A stretch of DNA of 64,000 nucleotides from Vibrio kanaloae (lineage in GTDB: Bacteria; Pseudomonadota; Gammaproteobacteria; Enterobacterales; Vibrionaceae). The position numbers were made by a program, and so were the translations under genes. Positions 24,586 through 32,843 of the stretch are shown here, piece after piece. The stretch is taken from positions 3,110,146 through 3,174,145 of the forward strand of contig NZ_AP025497.1 of the NCBI RefSeq assembly GCF_024347535.1, read 5' to 3'. The notes under the pieces were generated by a model that saw only the letters and a program-made list of their open reading frames with translations, was not told the DNA's origin and ran no database searches. The stretch's first letter is position 1; every line of letters starts with the position of its first letter.

Positions 24586-25377
24586 CTAAGAGGCGCTATC
24601 TAAATACTCAAGCACCATCTTGCCGGCTTCTTCCGGTGAGGTATCCAATGGCACACTCAATTGACGCTGTAGCTGGCCCACTCCTAATAAACTCGCCAAC
24701 ATGCCTTTGGCACCGTCGCGATTGCGGTCTATCTCAAACCACAACTTAAGCTCGGAGTCACCACGATGAGCAACCACTTCAAGCTCACGCCAACGACCAT
24801 GATAAGGACCCGTCGTCGGAACAAACTCGAACTCTTGAACAAAAGGCAATTCAAAGCCTTCTACCGCTTCACACTCCACTTGGCGAATGCGCAGCCCATG
24901 AGCTTCAAGTTCGTTAAAAATGCCATCAAGGAGTGCATCTGGGCGAACCGTTAAGGTGTCTTTATCCGATGGGTCAATCGCCATCGCAATATCGAGCCCG
25001 GTTTCCAGCCACACCTTTGAATCACCAATCGTGACCGGTGTATTAAGCGGTACATCAAACTCACATTCAAAGTCACGGGTTTCACCCGGCTGAATAACAA
25101 AGGCATACGGCAGGCTCCATTTGGCCAACGAGTACGTATGGTGCATTCGGCGTTTATGACCACCTTCTTGCTTTTGCGAGTTCATGGTGACCTCTTTAAC
25201 GTAACGGCAGCATAAGCTAAGATCAATATTGTCTATCTCCTGTGGCTGAGCGCCACCATACACATGCACAATAATGCTCGCCTTTTGCCCTGGATAAAGC
25301 ACTTCCTGCTGCAATACAGAATCCACCTTGGCAGACCCAATACCAAAACTTGCTAACGTTTTCTTTAAGAACGACAT
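24586..25377 (-). CDS. Spo0M-like sporulation-control family protein
   Basis: A 263-residue soluble protein of the Spo0M family, which has an arrestin-like beta-sandwich fold and was named for a Bacillus sporulation protein. Its role in non-sporulating Vibrios is unknown; stress or envelope roles have been suggested for the family. The N-terminus MSFLKKTLASFGIGSAKVD is typical. An upstream GTG at 25383 is in frame, but the ATG at 25377 sits at the right distance from the strong AAGGAGG site. Confidence 0.85.
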   Translation of the reverse strand: MSFLKKTLASFGIGSAKVDSVLQQEVLYPGQKASIIVHVYGGAQPQEIDNIDLSLCCRYVKEVTMNSQKQEGGHKRRMHHTYSLAKWSLPYAFVIQPGETRDFECEFDVPLNTPVTIGDSKVWLETGLDIAMAIDPSDKDTLTVRPDALLDGIFNELEAHGLRIRQVECEAVEGFELPFVQEFEFVPTTGPYHGRWRELEVVAHRGDSELKLWFEIDRNRDGAKGMLASLLGVGQLQRQLSVPLDTSPEEAGKMVLEYLDSAS

Positions 25378-25520
25378 ATGCACCTCCTTTAAAACATCAT
25401 CTTAAGCCTGAAAGAGGTTCAAACTCAAATATACTGCTCACACTATTTTAGCTCTAATATTGTCTATTTATCACACAGGCGTCGATCGATAACTTAGATA
25501 GTGATAGTCTAGGCTCTGAT
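25378..25520. promoter_or_regulatory. Divergent interval between spo0M-like gene and small ORF pair
   Basis: About 140 A/T-rich bases hold the spo0M-like gene's ribosome site at its left end and must carry promoters for both directions. I see several weak -10-like hexamers but no convincing -35/-10 pair, so no promoter is called. Confidence 0.5.
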
Positions 25521-25652
25521 ATGCATGCATATCATTATCCTGATTTATTATTCGGATTGGCGAAAGCCAGACGAGTGACTCTTCAAGCAATTGAGGCGGA
25601 TCTCATGGTAAATCAGGCCATTAGATTGGCAATGGATATGCCTGACCGTTAG
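25521..25652 (+). CDS. Unidentified small ORF 1 (43 aa)
   Basis: ATG to TAG, 43 residues, beginning MHAYHYPDLLFGLAKARRVT and ending AIRLAMDMPDR. Its second half could form one amphipathic helix. No signal peptide or Cys pair is seen. I do not recognise it. An in-frame alternative start is the ATG at 25605. The ribosome site is weak (AGG, 8 bases upstream). It is followed eight bases later by a second small ORF and then a terminator, which makes a real bicistronic unit plausible. Confidence 0.45.
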   Translation: MHAYHYPDLLFGLAKARRVTLQAIEADLMVNQAIRLAMDMPDR

Positions 25653-25660
25653 GTAACTTA

Positions 25661-25828
25661 ATGCGCCCAACAGCTGTCAGGTTCTCGCAGACCAACCGCA
25701 GTGCGATGCGTCGTCGTAGTGGCTTTGCTGCTGCTCCAACGGCAAAAAAAATGGCTCCAACAATGACTCTAGTTGAGAAGACTGCTTTATTAGCACCGAC
25801 TACAACAAAAGTGATTAAAGCCGCTTAA
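25661..25828 (+). CDS. Unidentified small ORF 2 (55 aa, basic, Ala/Thr-rich)
   Basis: ATG to TAA, 55 residues. The first 20 residues are strongly basic (RFSQTNRSAMRRRSG), and the rest is rich in Ala, Thr and Lys, ending TTTKVIKAA. There are no acidic residues except one Glu. The composition suggests nucleic-acid or ribosome contact, but that is speculation. I do not recognise a family. The ribosome site GGTAA is weak, so translation may be coupled to ORF 1, which ends eight bases upstream. A good terminator begins two bases after its stop. Confidence 0.5.
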   Translation: MRPTAVRFSQTNRSAMRRRSGFAAAPTAKKMAPTMTLVEKTALLAPTTTKVIKAA

Positions 25829-25829
25829 C

Positions 25830-25859
25830 AAAAAGCGCAGTTTTTACTGCGCTTTTTTA
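25830..25859 (+). terminator. Terminator of the small ORF pair
   Basis: AAAAAGCGCAG-tttt-ACTGCGCTTTTTT: a stem of about 10 bp with a T-run, placed directly after small ORF 2. Confidence 0.88.
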
Positions 25860-25959
25860 TTATCCAGTCCCATCTTGAAATGTGTTTACACATTGGTATT
25901 CCCGATTCAATTTGATACTTTACCCATAAATCATTATAAAATTTGTGGAGAAATAAAGT

Positions 25960-26223
25960 ATGAAGTGTCACCGCATTGAAGAACTGCTTGAACTGATGGA
26001 GCCTGAGTGGCAGAAAGATCAAGAGCTTAACCTATTAGAGTTCATCATTAAGCTATCAAAAGAAGCGGGCTATCAAGGCAAGCTTGAAGAACTGACTGAC
26101 GATGTTCTTATCTACCATCTAAAAATGCGCAACAGCGGAAAAGATGAAATGATCCCAGGCCTAAAAAAAGACCAAGAAGATGATTTCAAAACCGCCATTC
26201 TAAAAGCACGCGGCCTCCTTTAA
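25960..26223 (+). CDS. yihD: YihD-family protein (DUF1040)
   Basis: An 87-residue cytosolic protein very like E. coli YihD throughout, including [19 protein letters not shown] and the C-terminal [11 protein letters not shown]. The function is unknown. In E. coli it lies directly before srkA and dsbA; here ccoG is interposed. A terminator follows. Confidence 0.92.
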   Translation: MKCHRIEELLELMEPEWQKDQELNLLEFIIKLSKEAGYQGKLEELTDDVLIYHLKMRNSGKDEMIPGLKKDQEDDFKTAILKARGLL

Positions 26224-26551
26224 TTATCTCTATTGCTTTAGTTTTATAACTACCTTACAGATAAAAAACTCAATGAAAAAAGCGATCACTTGGCCGCTTT
26301 TTTATTTCTGTTCGCTATTTTTTCGTCACAACTGTTATGACTTTTGTTGTTAAAGGTTGATAGCGTTAAAGAAATGAGAACAAGATTGTCGCTATAATCG
26401 CCCCCATAAGAATCTTCTAAAATAATAAGAGTGAGTGTGATAACAACAAATGCACCAAACTCAATTTCTACAGGTTCTCTAAACCATACTTTAAAGTAAT
26501 GTCGTCAATACCCGATTTAACCGGGTATACATGCCACAAAAAGGATATTCC
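26224..26551 (+). other. yihD-ccoG intergenic interval with terminator
   Basis: 328 bases. A hairpin with A-run and T-run (AAAAAGCG ... CGCTTTTTT, 26275-26306) ends yihD. A TATAAT at 26393-26398 could be a -10 for ccoG, but no good -35 lies upstream. TTGATAGCGTTAA at 26357 resembles only half of an FNR site. No RNA gene or ORF is supported. Confidence 0.6.
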
Positions 26552-27970
26552 ATGAGTCAGGATAAAATCGATATCAAAGATGTGACTCCTAAAACCTTTA
26601 ATCCAAAAACACATAAAGGTAATGGAGATCGATTTAACCCAAGTAACCGAATCTATGTGCGAGAAAGCAAAGGTAAATTCCAACAGTTGCGTCGTTACGG
26701 CGGTTGGTTCTTACTTTTACTTTTTACGCTTATCCCATGGATTTCATTTGGTGAGCGACAAGCGATCTTGCTCGATATCGGCAGCCAACAGTTCAACTTC
26801 TTTGGCACCACGCTATACCCACAAGATCTCACCCTACTGGCGATCCTCTTCATGATTGCTGCATTTGGTCTGTTCTTTATCACCACCTTTTTAGGCCGGG
26901 TTTGGTGTGGCTACCTTTGCCCTCAAACCGTCTGGACCTTTATGTATATCTGGTTTGAAGAGAAACTGGAAGGTGCTGCCAATAAGCGGAGAAAACAAGA
27001 CTCGGGTAAACTGACGAGCAACTTAATTCTCAGAAAAACCCTCAAACACATTGCATGGTGGGCGATTGCCATTGCGACGGGCTTAACCTTTGTTGGTTAC
27101 TTCATCCCAATCAAAGAGCTAGTGGTTGGCTTCTTTACCTTTAACTCGTCTTTCTGGCCGGTGTTTTGGGTACTGTTCTTTGCTGGGTGTACTTATGCCA
27201 ATGCAGGTTGGATGCGTTCAATTGTTTGTCTGCACATGTGTCCTTACGCGCGTTTCCAATCGGCAATGTTCGATAAAGACACCTTCATCGTTGGTTACAA
27301 CACCGAGCGCGGTGAAAGCCGTGGCCCTCGCTCTCGTAAAGCCGATCCAAAAGAGCTTGGTCTAGGCGACTGTATTGACTGTAACCTGTGTGTTCAAGTC
27401 TGCCCGACGGGTATCGATATCCGTGATGGCCTGCAATACGAATGTATTAACTGCGGCGCGTGTATTGATGCCTGTGACAACACCATGGAGCGTATGGGTT
27501 ACGAGAAAGGCCTGATCAGCTACACCACAGAACACAGGTTGGAAGGACACTCAACCAAAGTCATGCGTCCTAAGCTGCTAGGCTACGGAGCCATATTGAT
27601 ACTTATGCTGGGTTTGTTCTTTGCACAGATAGCGAGTGTTGACCCTGCCGGCCTAAGCGTTCTGCGAGATAGAAACCAGCTATTTAAAATCAATAGCCAA
27701 GGGCTTGTCGAAAATACTTACAACTTGAAAGTAATCAACAAAACTCAGCAAGAGCAAGAGTACAAGCTCGATGTTAGTGGGCTACCAGACTCTATCTGGT
27801 ACGGTAAACAAACCATTACCGTAGAGCCAGGTGAAGTTTTAAACCTTCCTATCAGCTTAGGCGTCGATCCAGAAAAACTGAGCTCACCAGTTTCGACAAT
27901 TCAGTTTATACTCTCGGATAATGAAGAGTTTACGATGGAAGTCGAAAGCCGCTTTATCAAGAAGCTCTGA
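26552..27970 (+). CDS. ccoG: Cytochrome cbb3 oxidase assembly protein CcoG (RdxA/FixG)
   Basis: A 472-residue membrane iron-sulfur protein needed to assemble cbb3 oxidase, reported to reduce copper for the oxidase. About five membrane segments lie at roughly residues 38-60, 85-110, 155-180, 190-215 and 340-360. Two 4Fe-4S motifs are seen: CIDCNLCVQVCPTG and CINCGACIDAC. A C-terminal IG-like domain (FixG_C) follows. The start at 26552 has an AAGGAT site; the frame is open to 26531. It is normally beside ccoNOPQ or ccoHIS, which are absent here. Confidence 0.94.
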   Translation: MSQDKIDIKDVTPKTFNPKTHKGNGDRFNPSNRIYVRESKGKFQQLRRYGGWFLLLLFTLIPWISFGERQAILLDIGSQQFNFFGTTLYPQDLTLLAILFMIAAFGLFFITTFLGRVWCGYLCPQTVWTFMYIWFEEKLEGAANKRRKQDSGKLTSNLILRKTLKHIAWWAIAIATGLTFVGYFIPIKELVVGFFTFNSSFWPVFWVLFFAGCTYANAGWMRSIVCLHMCPYARFQSAMFDKDTFIVGYNTERGESRGPRSRKADPKELGLGDCIDCNLCVQVCPTGIDIRDGLQYECINCGACIDACDNTMERMGYEKGLISYTTEHRLEGHSTKVMRPKLLGYGAILILMLGLFFAQIASVDPAGLSVLRDRNQLFKINSQGLVENTYNLKVINKTQQEQEYKLDVSGLPDSIWYGKQTITVEPGEVLNLPISLGVDPEKLSSPVSTIQFILSDNEEFTMEVESRFIKKL

Positions 27971-28015
27971 TACCAGCCACCTAGTGCTTGGTATAACACC
28001 CCAATAAATGGAAAA

Positions 28016-28038
28016 AGGCTCAGTAATGAGCCTTTTTT
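28016..28038 (+). terminator. Terminator of ccoG
   Basis: AGGCTCA-gtaa-TGAGCCT followed by TTTTT. It overlaps the possible upstream extension of srkA, which argues against those longer starts. Confidence 0.85.
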
Positions 28039-28043
28039 ATTCT

Positions 28044-29030
28044 ATGACGATGCAAGCCTTTAACTTTGATAACCTGACTCCTGACTTCATGTGGTACGCA
28101 CTGGAGAGCATCGGAGTTCGCGCTGAATCCGGGCTTCTCGCTCTCAACAGTTACGAAAACCGGGTATATCAATTCATCGATGAAGACCGTAAACGCTACG
28201 TGGTTAAATTTTATCGCCCGCAGCGCTGGAACACAGCGCAGATCCAAGAAGAGCACGATTTCGCGTTAGAGCTGATCGAACAAGAGTTACCGGTTGCTCC
28301 ACCGATACGGATCAACGGCGCAACCTTACATGAATATCAAGGCTATCTATTCGCACTATTTGAAAGTGTCGGTGGCAGACAATATGAAGTCGACAATCTA
28401 GATCAATTGGAAGGCGTAGGACGTTTTCTTGGTCGTATTCATAAAGCGAGTGCCGGAAGAGCATTCCAGCATCGTCCGACCATCAGCTTAGATGAGTATC
28501 TTTATCAGCCTCGTAAGATTCTAGAGAACTCTCAGTTTATCCCGACACACCTGGAGAACGCGTTCTTCAATGACGTCGATCTTCTAATTAAAGAGTTGGA
28601 GAGCCAATGGCCGAGCAATATTGAGAATATCCGCCTACATGGTGACTGCCACCCAGGTAATATTCTGTGGCGTGACGGGCCAATGTTCGTCGATCTTGAT
28701 GACGCACGAAACGGCCCTGCGATACAAGATCTGTGGATGCTGCTTAATGGTGAACGCCAAGATAAGCTAATGCAACTGGATATTCTGCTAGAGAGTTATC
28801 AAGAATTTTGCGATTTTAATACCGCGCAACTGAAACTAATCGAACCACTACGTGGTCTACGTATGGTGCATTACATGGCATGGTTGGCAAAACGATGGCA
28901 CGATCCGGCGTTTCCTCTGGCCTTCCCGTGGTTTAATGACCCGAAATATTGGGAGCAACAAGTACTTGCTTGTAAAGAGCAAATTGCTACCCTGCAAGAG
29001 CCACCACTTTCGTTAATGCCTCAGTGGTAA
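28044..29030 (+). CDS. srkA: Stress response kinase SrkA (YihE/RdoA)
   Basis: A 328-residue Ser/Thr kinase of the choline/aminoglycoside kinase fold that counters stress-induced death in E. coli. It has NSYENRVYQF (nucleotide loop), VVKFYRP (ATP-binding Lys), the catalytic loop LHGDCHPGNILW and metal-binding DLDDARNGP. Longer in-frame starts at 28008 and 28026 fall in the ccoG terminator. The start at 28044 gives exactly the E. coli length, although its ribosome site is poor. dsbA follows 55 bases later, as in E. coli. Confidence 0.93.
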   Translation: MTMQAFNFDNLTPDFMWYALESIGVRAESGLLALNSYENRVYQFIDEDRKRYVVKFYRPQRWNTAQIQEEHDFALELIEQELPVAPPIRINGATLHEYQGYLFALFESVGGRQYEVDNLDQLEGVGRFLGRIHKASAGRAFQHRPTISLDEYLYQPRKILENSQFIPTHLENAFFNDVDLLIKELESQWPSNIENIRLHGDCHPGNILWRDGPMFVDLDDARNGPAIQDLWMLLNGERQDKLMQLDILLESYQEFCDFNTAQLKLIEPLRGLRMVHYMAWLAKRWHDPAFPLAFPWFNDPKYWEQQVLACKEQIATLQEPPLSLMPQW

Positions 29031-29085
29031 CCGCAATCGCAACATACAACTAGATAAAAATTCAAACATAATGGAGATTGGATAA

Positions 29086-29685
29086 ATGAAAAAGCTATTC
29101 GCATTTTTCTCATTGATCATGTTGAGCCTTTCCGCTCACGCGGCGAAATTTAACGAAGGTGAACACTACAAAGTTCTCGATCTAGAAGCATCAAAAAAAC
29201 CAATGGTGACAGAGTTCTTCTCTTTTTACTGCCCACATTGTAATAGCTTTGAGCCTATCATCCAGCAGCTAAAACAACAGCTACCTGCAAACGCTAAACT
29301 GCAGAAGAACCATGTTTCATTCATGGGTGGCAACATGGGTATGCCAATGAGCAAAGCTTACGCGACGATGATTGCACTGAAAGTGGAAGACAAAATGGTA
29401 CCCGTGATGTTTAACCGCATCCACAACATGAACAAGCCACCACGTGATGAAGCGGAACTGCGTCAAATCTTTTTAGATGAAGGTATCAACGCGAAGAAAT
29501 TTGACGCGGCGTACAACGGCTTTGCAGTTGATTCAATGGTTCGCCGTTTCGATAAAGCATTCAAAGATAGCGGCCTTTCAGGCGTACCAGCAGTCGTGGT
29601 TAACAACCGTTACCTAATAGACGCTCAAGGTATCAGTTCTCTCGATGAGTACTTCGAGTTAGTGAACTTCTTATTGAAGAAATAA
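29086..29685 (+). CDS. dsbA: Periplasmic thiol:disulfide oxidase DsbA
   Basis: A 199-residue protein with a signal peptide ending at SLSAHA (residue 19). The thioredoxin fold carries the active site CPHC ([11 protein letters not shown], near residue 49) and the cis-Pro loop GVPAVVVNN. It oxidises cysteines in exported proteins, including Vibrio pilins and toxins, and is reoxidised by DsbB. Likely transcribed with srkA, as in E. coli, and followed by a strong terminator. Confidence 0.96.
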   Translation: MKKLFAFFSLIMLSLSAHAAKFNEGEHYKVLDLEASKKPMVTEFFSFYCPHCNSFEPIIQQLKQQLPANAKLQKNHVSFMGGNMGMPMSKAYATMIALKVEDKMVPVMFNRIHNMNKPPRDEAELRQIFLDEGINAKKFDAAYNGFAVDSMVRRFDKAFKDSGLSGVPAVVVNNRYLIDAQGISSLDEYFELVNFLLKK

Positions 29686-29693
29686 GGTTTAAT

Positions 29694-29718
29694 AAAGGAA
29701 GCTTCGGCTTCCTTTTTT
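29694..29718 (+). terminator. Terminator of dsbA
   Basis: GGAAGC-ttcg-GCTTCC with a stable TTCG tetraloop, then TTTTTT. Confidence 0.9.
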
Positions 29719-29822
29719 ATGCTTGTTCAAAAATCATCATTGATAAATAATTAACCTAGAAATTTAAAGCTTTACTGCTATTAATAACCCGTCCTAAGAA
29801 CCGGTGGGCAAGGAGCCCTTGA

Positions 29823-30779
29823 ATGAAAATAAAAATAACTCTCTTGGCATTGAGTATTGCGGCTTCTCCCGCTTTTGCCAAGCTTGCAGACCAACAAGGT
29901 TTCAGTGGTGAAATCTCTATCAATACCGGGGTTGCCTCTTCCACCTCAAACTTTAATACCGATGCTGATAGCAATCTTTCATCCATAGATCAGAAGGCTT
30001 CTTCGGAAAGCTCATTTCTGATTGCTCCTTTAGGTAACCTTGCTTACACCTTTGGTGAAAAGTTGAACCATCAAGTTTACACGGGTACGGCACGTGATGA
30101 CGTAGCAACAGGTACCGTGGTGCTTGAAGTGGGTTATAAATACCAACTTGAATCTGGCATGGTGATCGATGCTTCTATTCTGCCAACCATTATGTCTGAT
30201 GAGACTTGGGCTAACCCATACAAAGTTGGAGAAGCTCGTAGCAAAACAGACGAAACCGGTAATGCGTTCCGTCTAAAGCTGGATAGTATTGCTGGCTCTG
30301 CGTTCTCTGTCGATATGGCTTTCGCGACCAGAGATGTGGATAACGACCTAGTTGAATATGAAGAACTAAAGCGTGATGCAGATACCTTCTACCTAAAAGG
30401 TCAGTACCGCCAACCGATTAACCGCACCATGATGCTGGTTCCGTCTTTGATTTATCAATCAACAGACGCTGAAGGCGGTGCAGACTCATTCGAGCAATTC
30501 GGGGGAGAAGTCAGTTTATTTGGTGGCACGGGCCGTCACCAGTACGCGCTAACAGCGGGTTACAGCCAACGCTCTTACGATGCAAGCAACCCGATCTACG
30601 ACAAGAAGCGTAACGACGACAACATCAATCTATTCGCCGCGTATGAATATGAACAGTTCATGGACTGGGAAAACTGGTCGTTTATTGCTCTTGCAGGTTA
30701 CGGTACTAGCGAATCAAACATTACCTTCTACGATGAGTCACAATACATCGCTTCAGTTGGCTTGAACTACAAGTTCTAA
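29823..30779 (+). CDS. DUF2860-family outer-membrane protein
   Basis: A 318-residue protein with a signal peptide (MKIKITLLALSIAASPAFA). Alternating hydrophobic/polar strands follow, and the chain ends in an aromatic residue (GLNYKF), as in outer-membrane beta-barrels. I place it in DUF2860, a family common in Vibrios with no known substrate. The ribosome site AAGGAG sits in the loop of a small G/C hairpin. It is flanked by terminators and so is a single-gene unit. Base composition looks like its neighbours. Confidence 0.8.
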   Translation: MKIKITLLALSIAASPAFAKLADQQGFSGEISINTGVASSTSNFNTDADSNLSSIDQKASSESSFLIAPLGNLAYTFGEKLNHQVYTGTARDDVATGTVVLEVGYKYQLESGMVIDASILPTIMSDETWANPYKVGEARSKTDETGNAFRLKLDSIAGSAFSVDMAFATRDVDNDLVEYEELKRDADTFYLKGQYRQPINRTMMLVPSLIYQSTDAEGGADSFEQFGGEVSLFGGTGRHQYALTAGYSQRSYDASNPIYDKKRNDDNINLFAAYEYEQFMDWENWSFIALAGYGTSESNITFYDESQYIASVGLNYKF

Positions 30780-30813
30780 TCACGGCTAACTCATAGCAAC
30801 CAACCTGAATAAC

Positions 30814-30842
30814 GAAAGCCTGCACACAAGCAGGCTTTCTAT
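30814..30842. terminator. Bidirectional hairpin between DUF2860 gene and comM
   Basis: GAAAGCCTGC-acacaa-GCAGGCTTTC is a perfect 10-bp stem between the ends of convergent genes. The following T-run is short (TATTTA), so strength is uncertain. Confidence 0.7.
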
Positions 30843-30848
30843 TTACGA

Positions 30849-32372
30849 CTACACAGCTTGAGCCGTGAGTTGCTTCAACAAGCGGTCCATCGCTCGATAG
30901 CCCAGCGCCTCAGATAAATGCTTCTTTTCAATCTGCTCGTTACCGTCAAGGTCGGCAATGGTTCGTGCCACCTTAATGATTCGGTGATAAGCACGAATCG
31001 ATAAACCCAACCGATGCAGCGCGGTTTCCAGAAACTCCGCATCTTCACGTCGAAGTGGGCAATACTTTTCAATTTCTCGGCTACCTAGTAGCGCATTCGA
31101 TTTATGATTCCTAGATAGCATCAACTGACGAGCTTGTTTAACTCGGAGTTTAACCACTTGGGTCGTTTCTCCACGCTCCCCTCCTTCAGCAAGCATTCCT
31201 TTAGGTAACAAAGGGATCTCTAATGACATATCAAATCGATCAAGTAATGGTCCCGACAAGCGATTGAGATAACGCAGGATGATCTGTGGGTTAGCCCGCG
31301 CTTGATTTCCCTCGTAGTAACCCGTAGGGCTTGGGTTGAGTGCACCGACTAATTGAAAGCGCGCAGGAAAACGAGTCTTACCCGCCGCGCGCGAAATGAT
31401 TATCTCGCCCGACTCTAGTGGCTCTCGCAATGAATCAAGCACTTTGCGCTCAAACTCCGGCATCTCATCCAAGAACAATAAACCGTTATGCGCCAAAGAA
31501 ATCTCTCCGGGGCGTGGCACTGAGCCACCACCCACCAATGCCGCCATTGAGCTTGAATGGTGAGGAGATCGAAAAGGTCGTTGCTTCCAGTTGTATTGAT
31601 TAATCTCTTGTTGCGTTAACGAGGCCACCGAAGCGGTTTCCATTGCCTCGTCATCACTCATTTCAGGTAGCAAGTCACGCAGTCGAGAAGCGAGCATGGT
31701 TTTCCCCGTCCCAGGAGGACCAAGGAAAAGCAAGTTATGGTTTCCAGCTGCTGCTATCTCTAAGGCGCGCTTGCCTTGTTGTTGGCCAATAATATCTTGT
31801 AAATCACGATTATCAGACACGTCAACGTGATGATGCTCCGTTCGATACAACCCAAGCTGAGCCTGCCCACACATATCCGAACAAACCTCCAATAACGTTT
31901 GTGCCGATTTATGTGCTCCTTTGCCGACCAAGGCCGCCTGGTCACCGTTGTGGTGTGGAACCACCAAACATCGCTCAACACTGTCGGCCGCCAATGTGGC
32001 TGGCAACACTCCTTTGACTGAACGTAACTCTCCTGACAACGCTAACTCACCGATGAATTCATGTTGCGCTATTTTTGATGTCGGAAGCTGATCCGATGCC
32101 ACCAAAATCCCAAGCGCGATGGGCAGGTCGAAACGGCCCCCTTCTTTAGGTAAATCGGCGGGAGCGAGGTTGACCGTGATTCTTTTTGATGGGAATTCAA
32201 AACGAGAATTGATGATGGCGCTTCTGACTCGGTCTTTGGATTCCTTGACCGTTGTTTCAGGCAGACCCACCAACGTAAAACCGGGCATTCCATTGCTTAT
32301 ATGGACCTCAACGGTCACCTCTGGCGCTTCTACACCCACACTAGCTCGGCTATGAATTATCGCGAGTCCCAT
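30849..32372 (-). CDS. comM: Branch-migration helicase ComM (YifB)
   Basis: A 507-residue AAA+ ATPase of the Mg-chelatase-like family. In Vibrio and Haemophilus, ComM is a hexameric branch-migration helicase for natural transformation. The N-terminal Lon-like domain (ISNGMPGFTLVGLPE) is followed by Walker A GPPGTGKTM and Walker B LLFLDEMPEF. The C-terminal Mg_chelatase_C domain closes the chain. The start at 32372 has a GGAAAG site; the frame is open to 32438. As in E. coli, it is divergent from the ilvGMEDA operon. Confidence 0.94.
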   Translation of the reverse strand: MGLAIIHSRASVGVEAPEVTVEVHISNGMPGFTLVGLPETTVKESKDRVRSAIINSRFEFPSKRITVNLAPADLPKEGGRFDLPIALGILVASDQLPTSKIAQHEFIGELALSGELRSVKGVLPATLAADSVERCLVVPHHNGDQAALVGKGAHKSAQTLLEVCSDMCGQAQLGLYRTEHHHVDVSDNRDLQDIIGQQQGKRALEIAAAGNHNLLFLGPPGTGKTMLASRLRDLLPEMSDDEAMETASVASLTQQEINQYNWKQRPFRSPHHSSSMAALVGGGSVPRPGEISLAHNGLLFLDEMPEFERKVLDSLREPLESGEIIISRAAGKTRFPARFQLVGALNPSPTGYYEGNQARANPQIILRYLNRLSGPLLDRFDMSLEIPLLPKGMLAEGGERGETTQVVKLRVKQARQLMLSRNHKSNALLGSREIEKYCPLRREDAEFLETALHRLGLSIRAYHRIIKVARTIADLDGNEQIEKKHLSEALGYRAMDRLLKQLTAQAV

Positions 32373-32495
32373 AACTTTCCTTTGTCTTTGATTTAAAAGT
32401 ATTCGCTCTGGATATTCGTTGTACACCAAAGCTATCAAGTTGTTATATAGCTTGGTGGAATGGTGTTTTAATGTGAAAAAAGAATGACATTTTCC

Positions 32496-32524
32496 TTGTC
32501 ATACAACAGATTTGTGTGATAACA
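32496..32524 (+). promoter_or_regulatory. Probable ilvGMEDA promoter
   Basis: TTGTCA (32496-32501) lies 16-17 bases before GATAAC/ATAACA. The -35 is good, the -10 only fair. It lies about 55 bases before the leader peptide, as expected for an attenuated operon. Confidence 0.55.
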
Positions 32525-32575
32525 CTAGAGATGTAGACATTTACTGAAGACAATAAACGAGAAAACTCGAATTTT

Positions 32576-32665
32576 ATGATTTTTAACGCTCGCATTTACG
32601 CACTGATTAACCTGATTATCGTAGTCATTATTGAGACTGCGCGGGGGCGAGTGGGAAAAAAGTAA
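32576..32665 (+). CDS. ilvL: ilv operon leader peptide IlvL
   Basis: A 29-residue peptide with a run of regulatory codons, ALINLIIVVIIETA (residues 9-22), rich in Ile, Leu and Val. It precedes a terminator that overlaps an alternative pairing. The scheme is that of E. coli ilvL. Ribosome stalling at Ile, Leu or Val codons during starvation should favour the antiterminator. The sequence differs from E. coli IlvL, but the design is the same. Confidence 0.88.
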   Translation: MIFNARIYALINLIIVVIIETARGRVGKK

Positions 32666-32670
32666 CCACG

Positions 32671-32722
32671 AATTAGAAAAAACCCCCGCACTGAAAAGTT
32701 CGGGGGTTTTTTCTAATTTAAC
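32671..32722 (+). terminator. ilvGMEDA attenuator
   Basis: A perfect 18-bp inverted repeat (32671-32688 with 32701-32718) has core CCCCCG/CGGGGG, a 12-base loop, and a run of six T. GCGGGGG at 32641-32647, in the end of the leader peptide, can pair instead with CCCCCGC at 32683-32689. This gives the antiterminator that competes with the terminator. Confidence 0.92.
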
Positions 32723-32843
32723 GGCTCAATTTTTATAATTTTATTATTTTCGGCTTTGCCGATTTACAGGAAGAATGGGAGCACAAGATGTGCAGAGACA
32801 ATGGAAACAGTTACCAAAATAAAGGTAATACGGAGGAACTACG

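Noticed and set aside
26357..26370. FNR-like site (TTGATAGCGTTAA) upstream of ccoG
   Set aside because: Only one half-site matches; the second half fails at two of five bases, too weak to call.
26460..26500. Ten-codon ORF upstream of ccoG as a possible leader peptide
   Set aside because: No codon bias of regulatory type and no alternative hairpins downstream.
28008..28043. Upstream starts for srkA at 28008 and 28026
   Set aside because: Both lie in the ccoG terminator hairpin and extend the protein beyond the family length.
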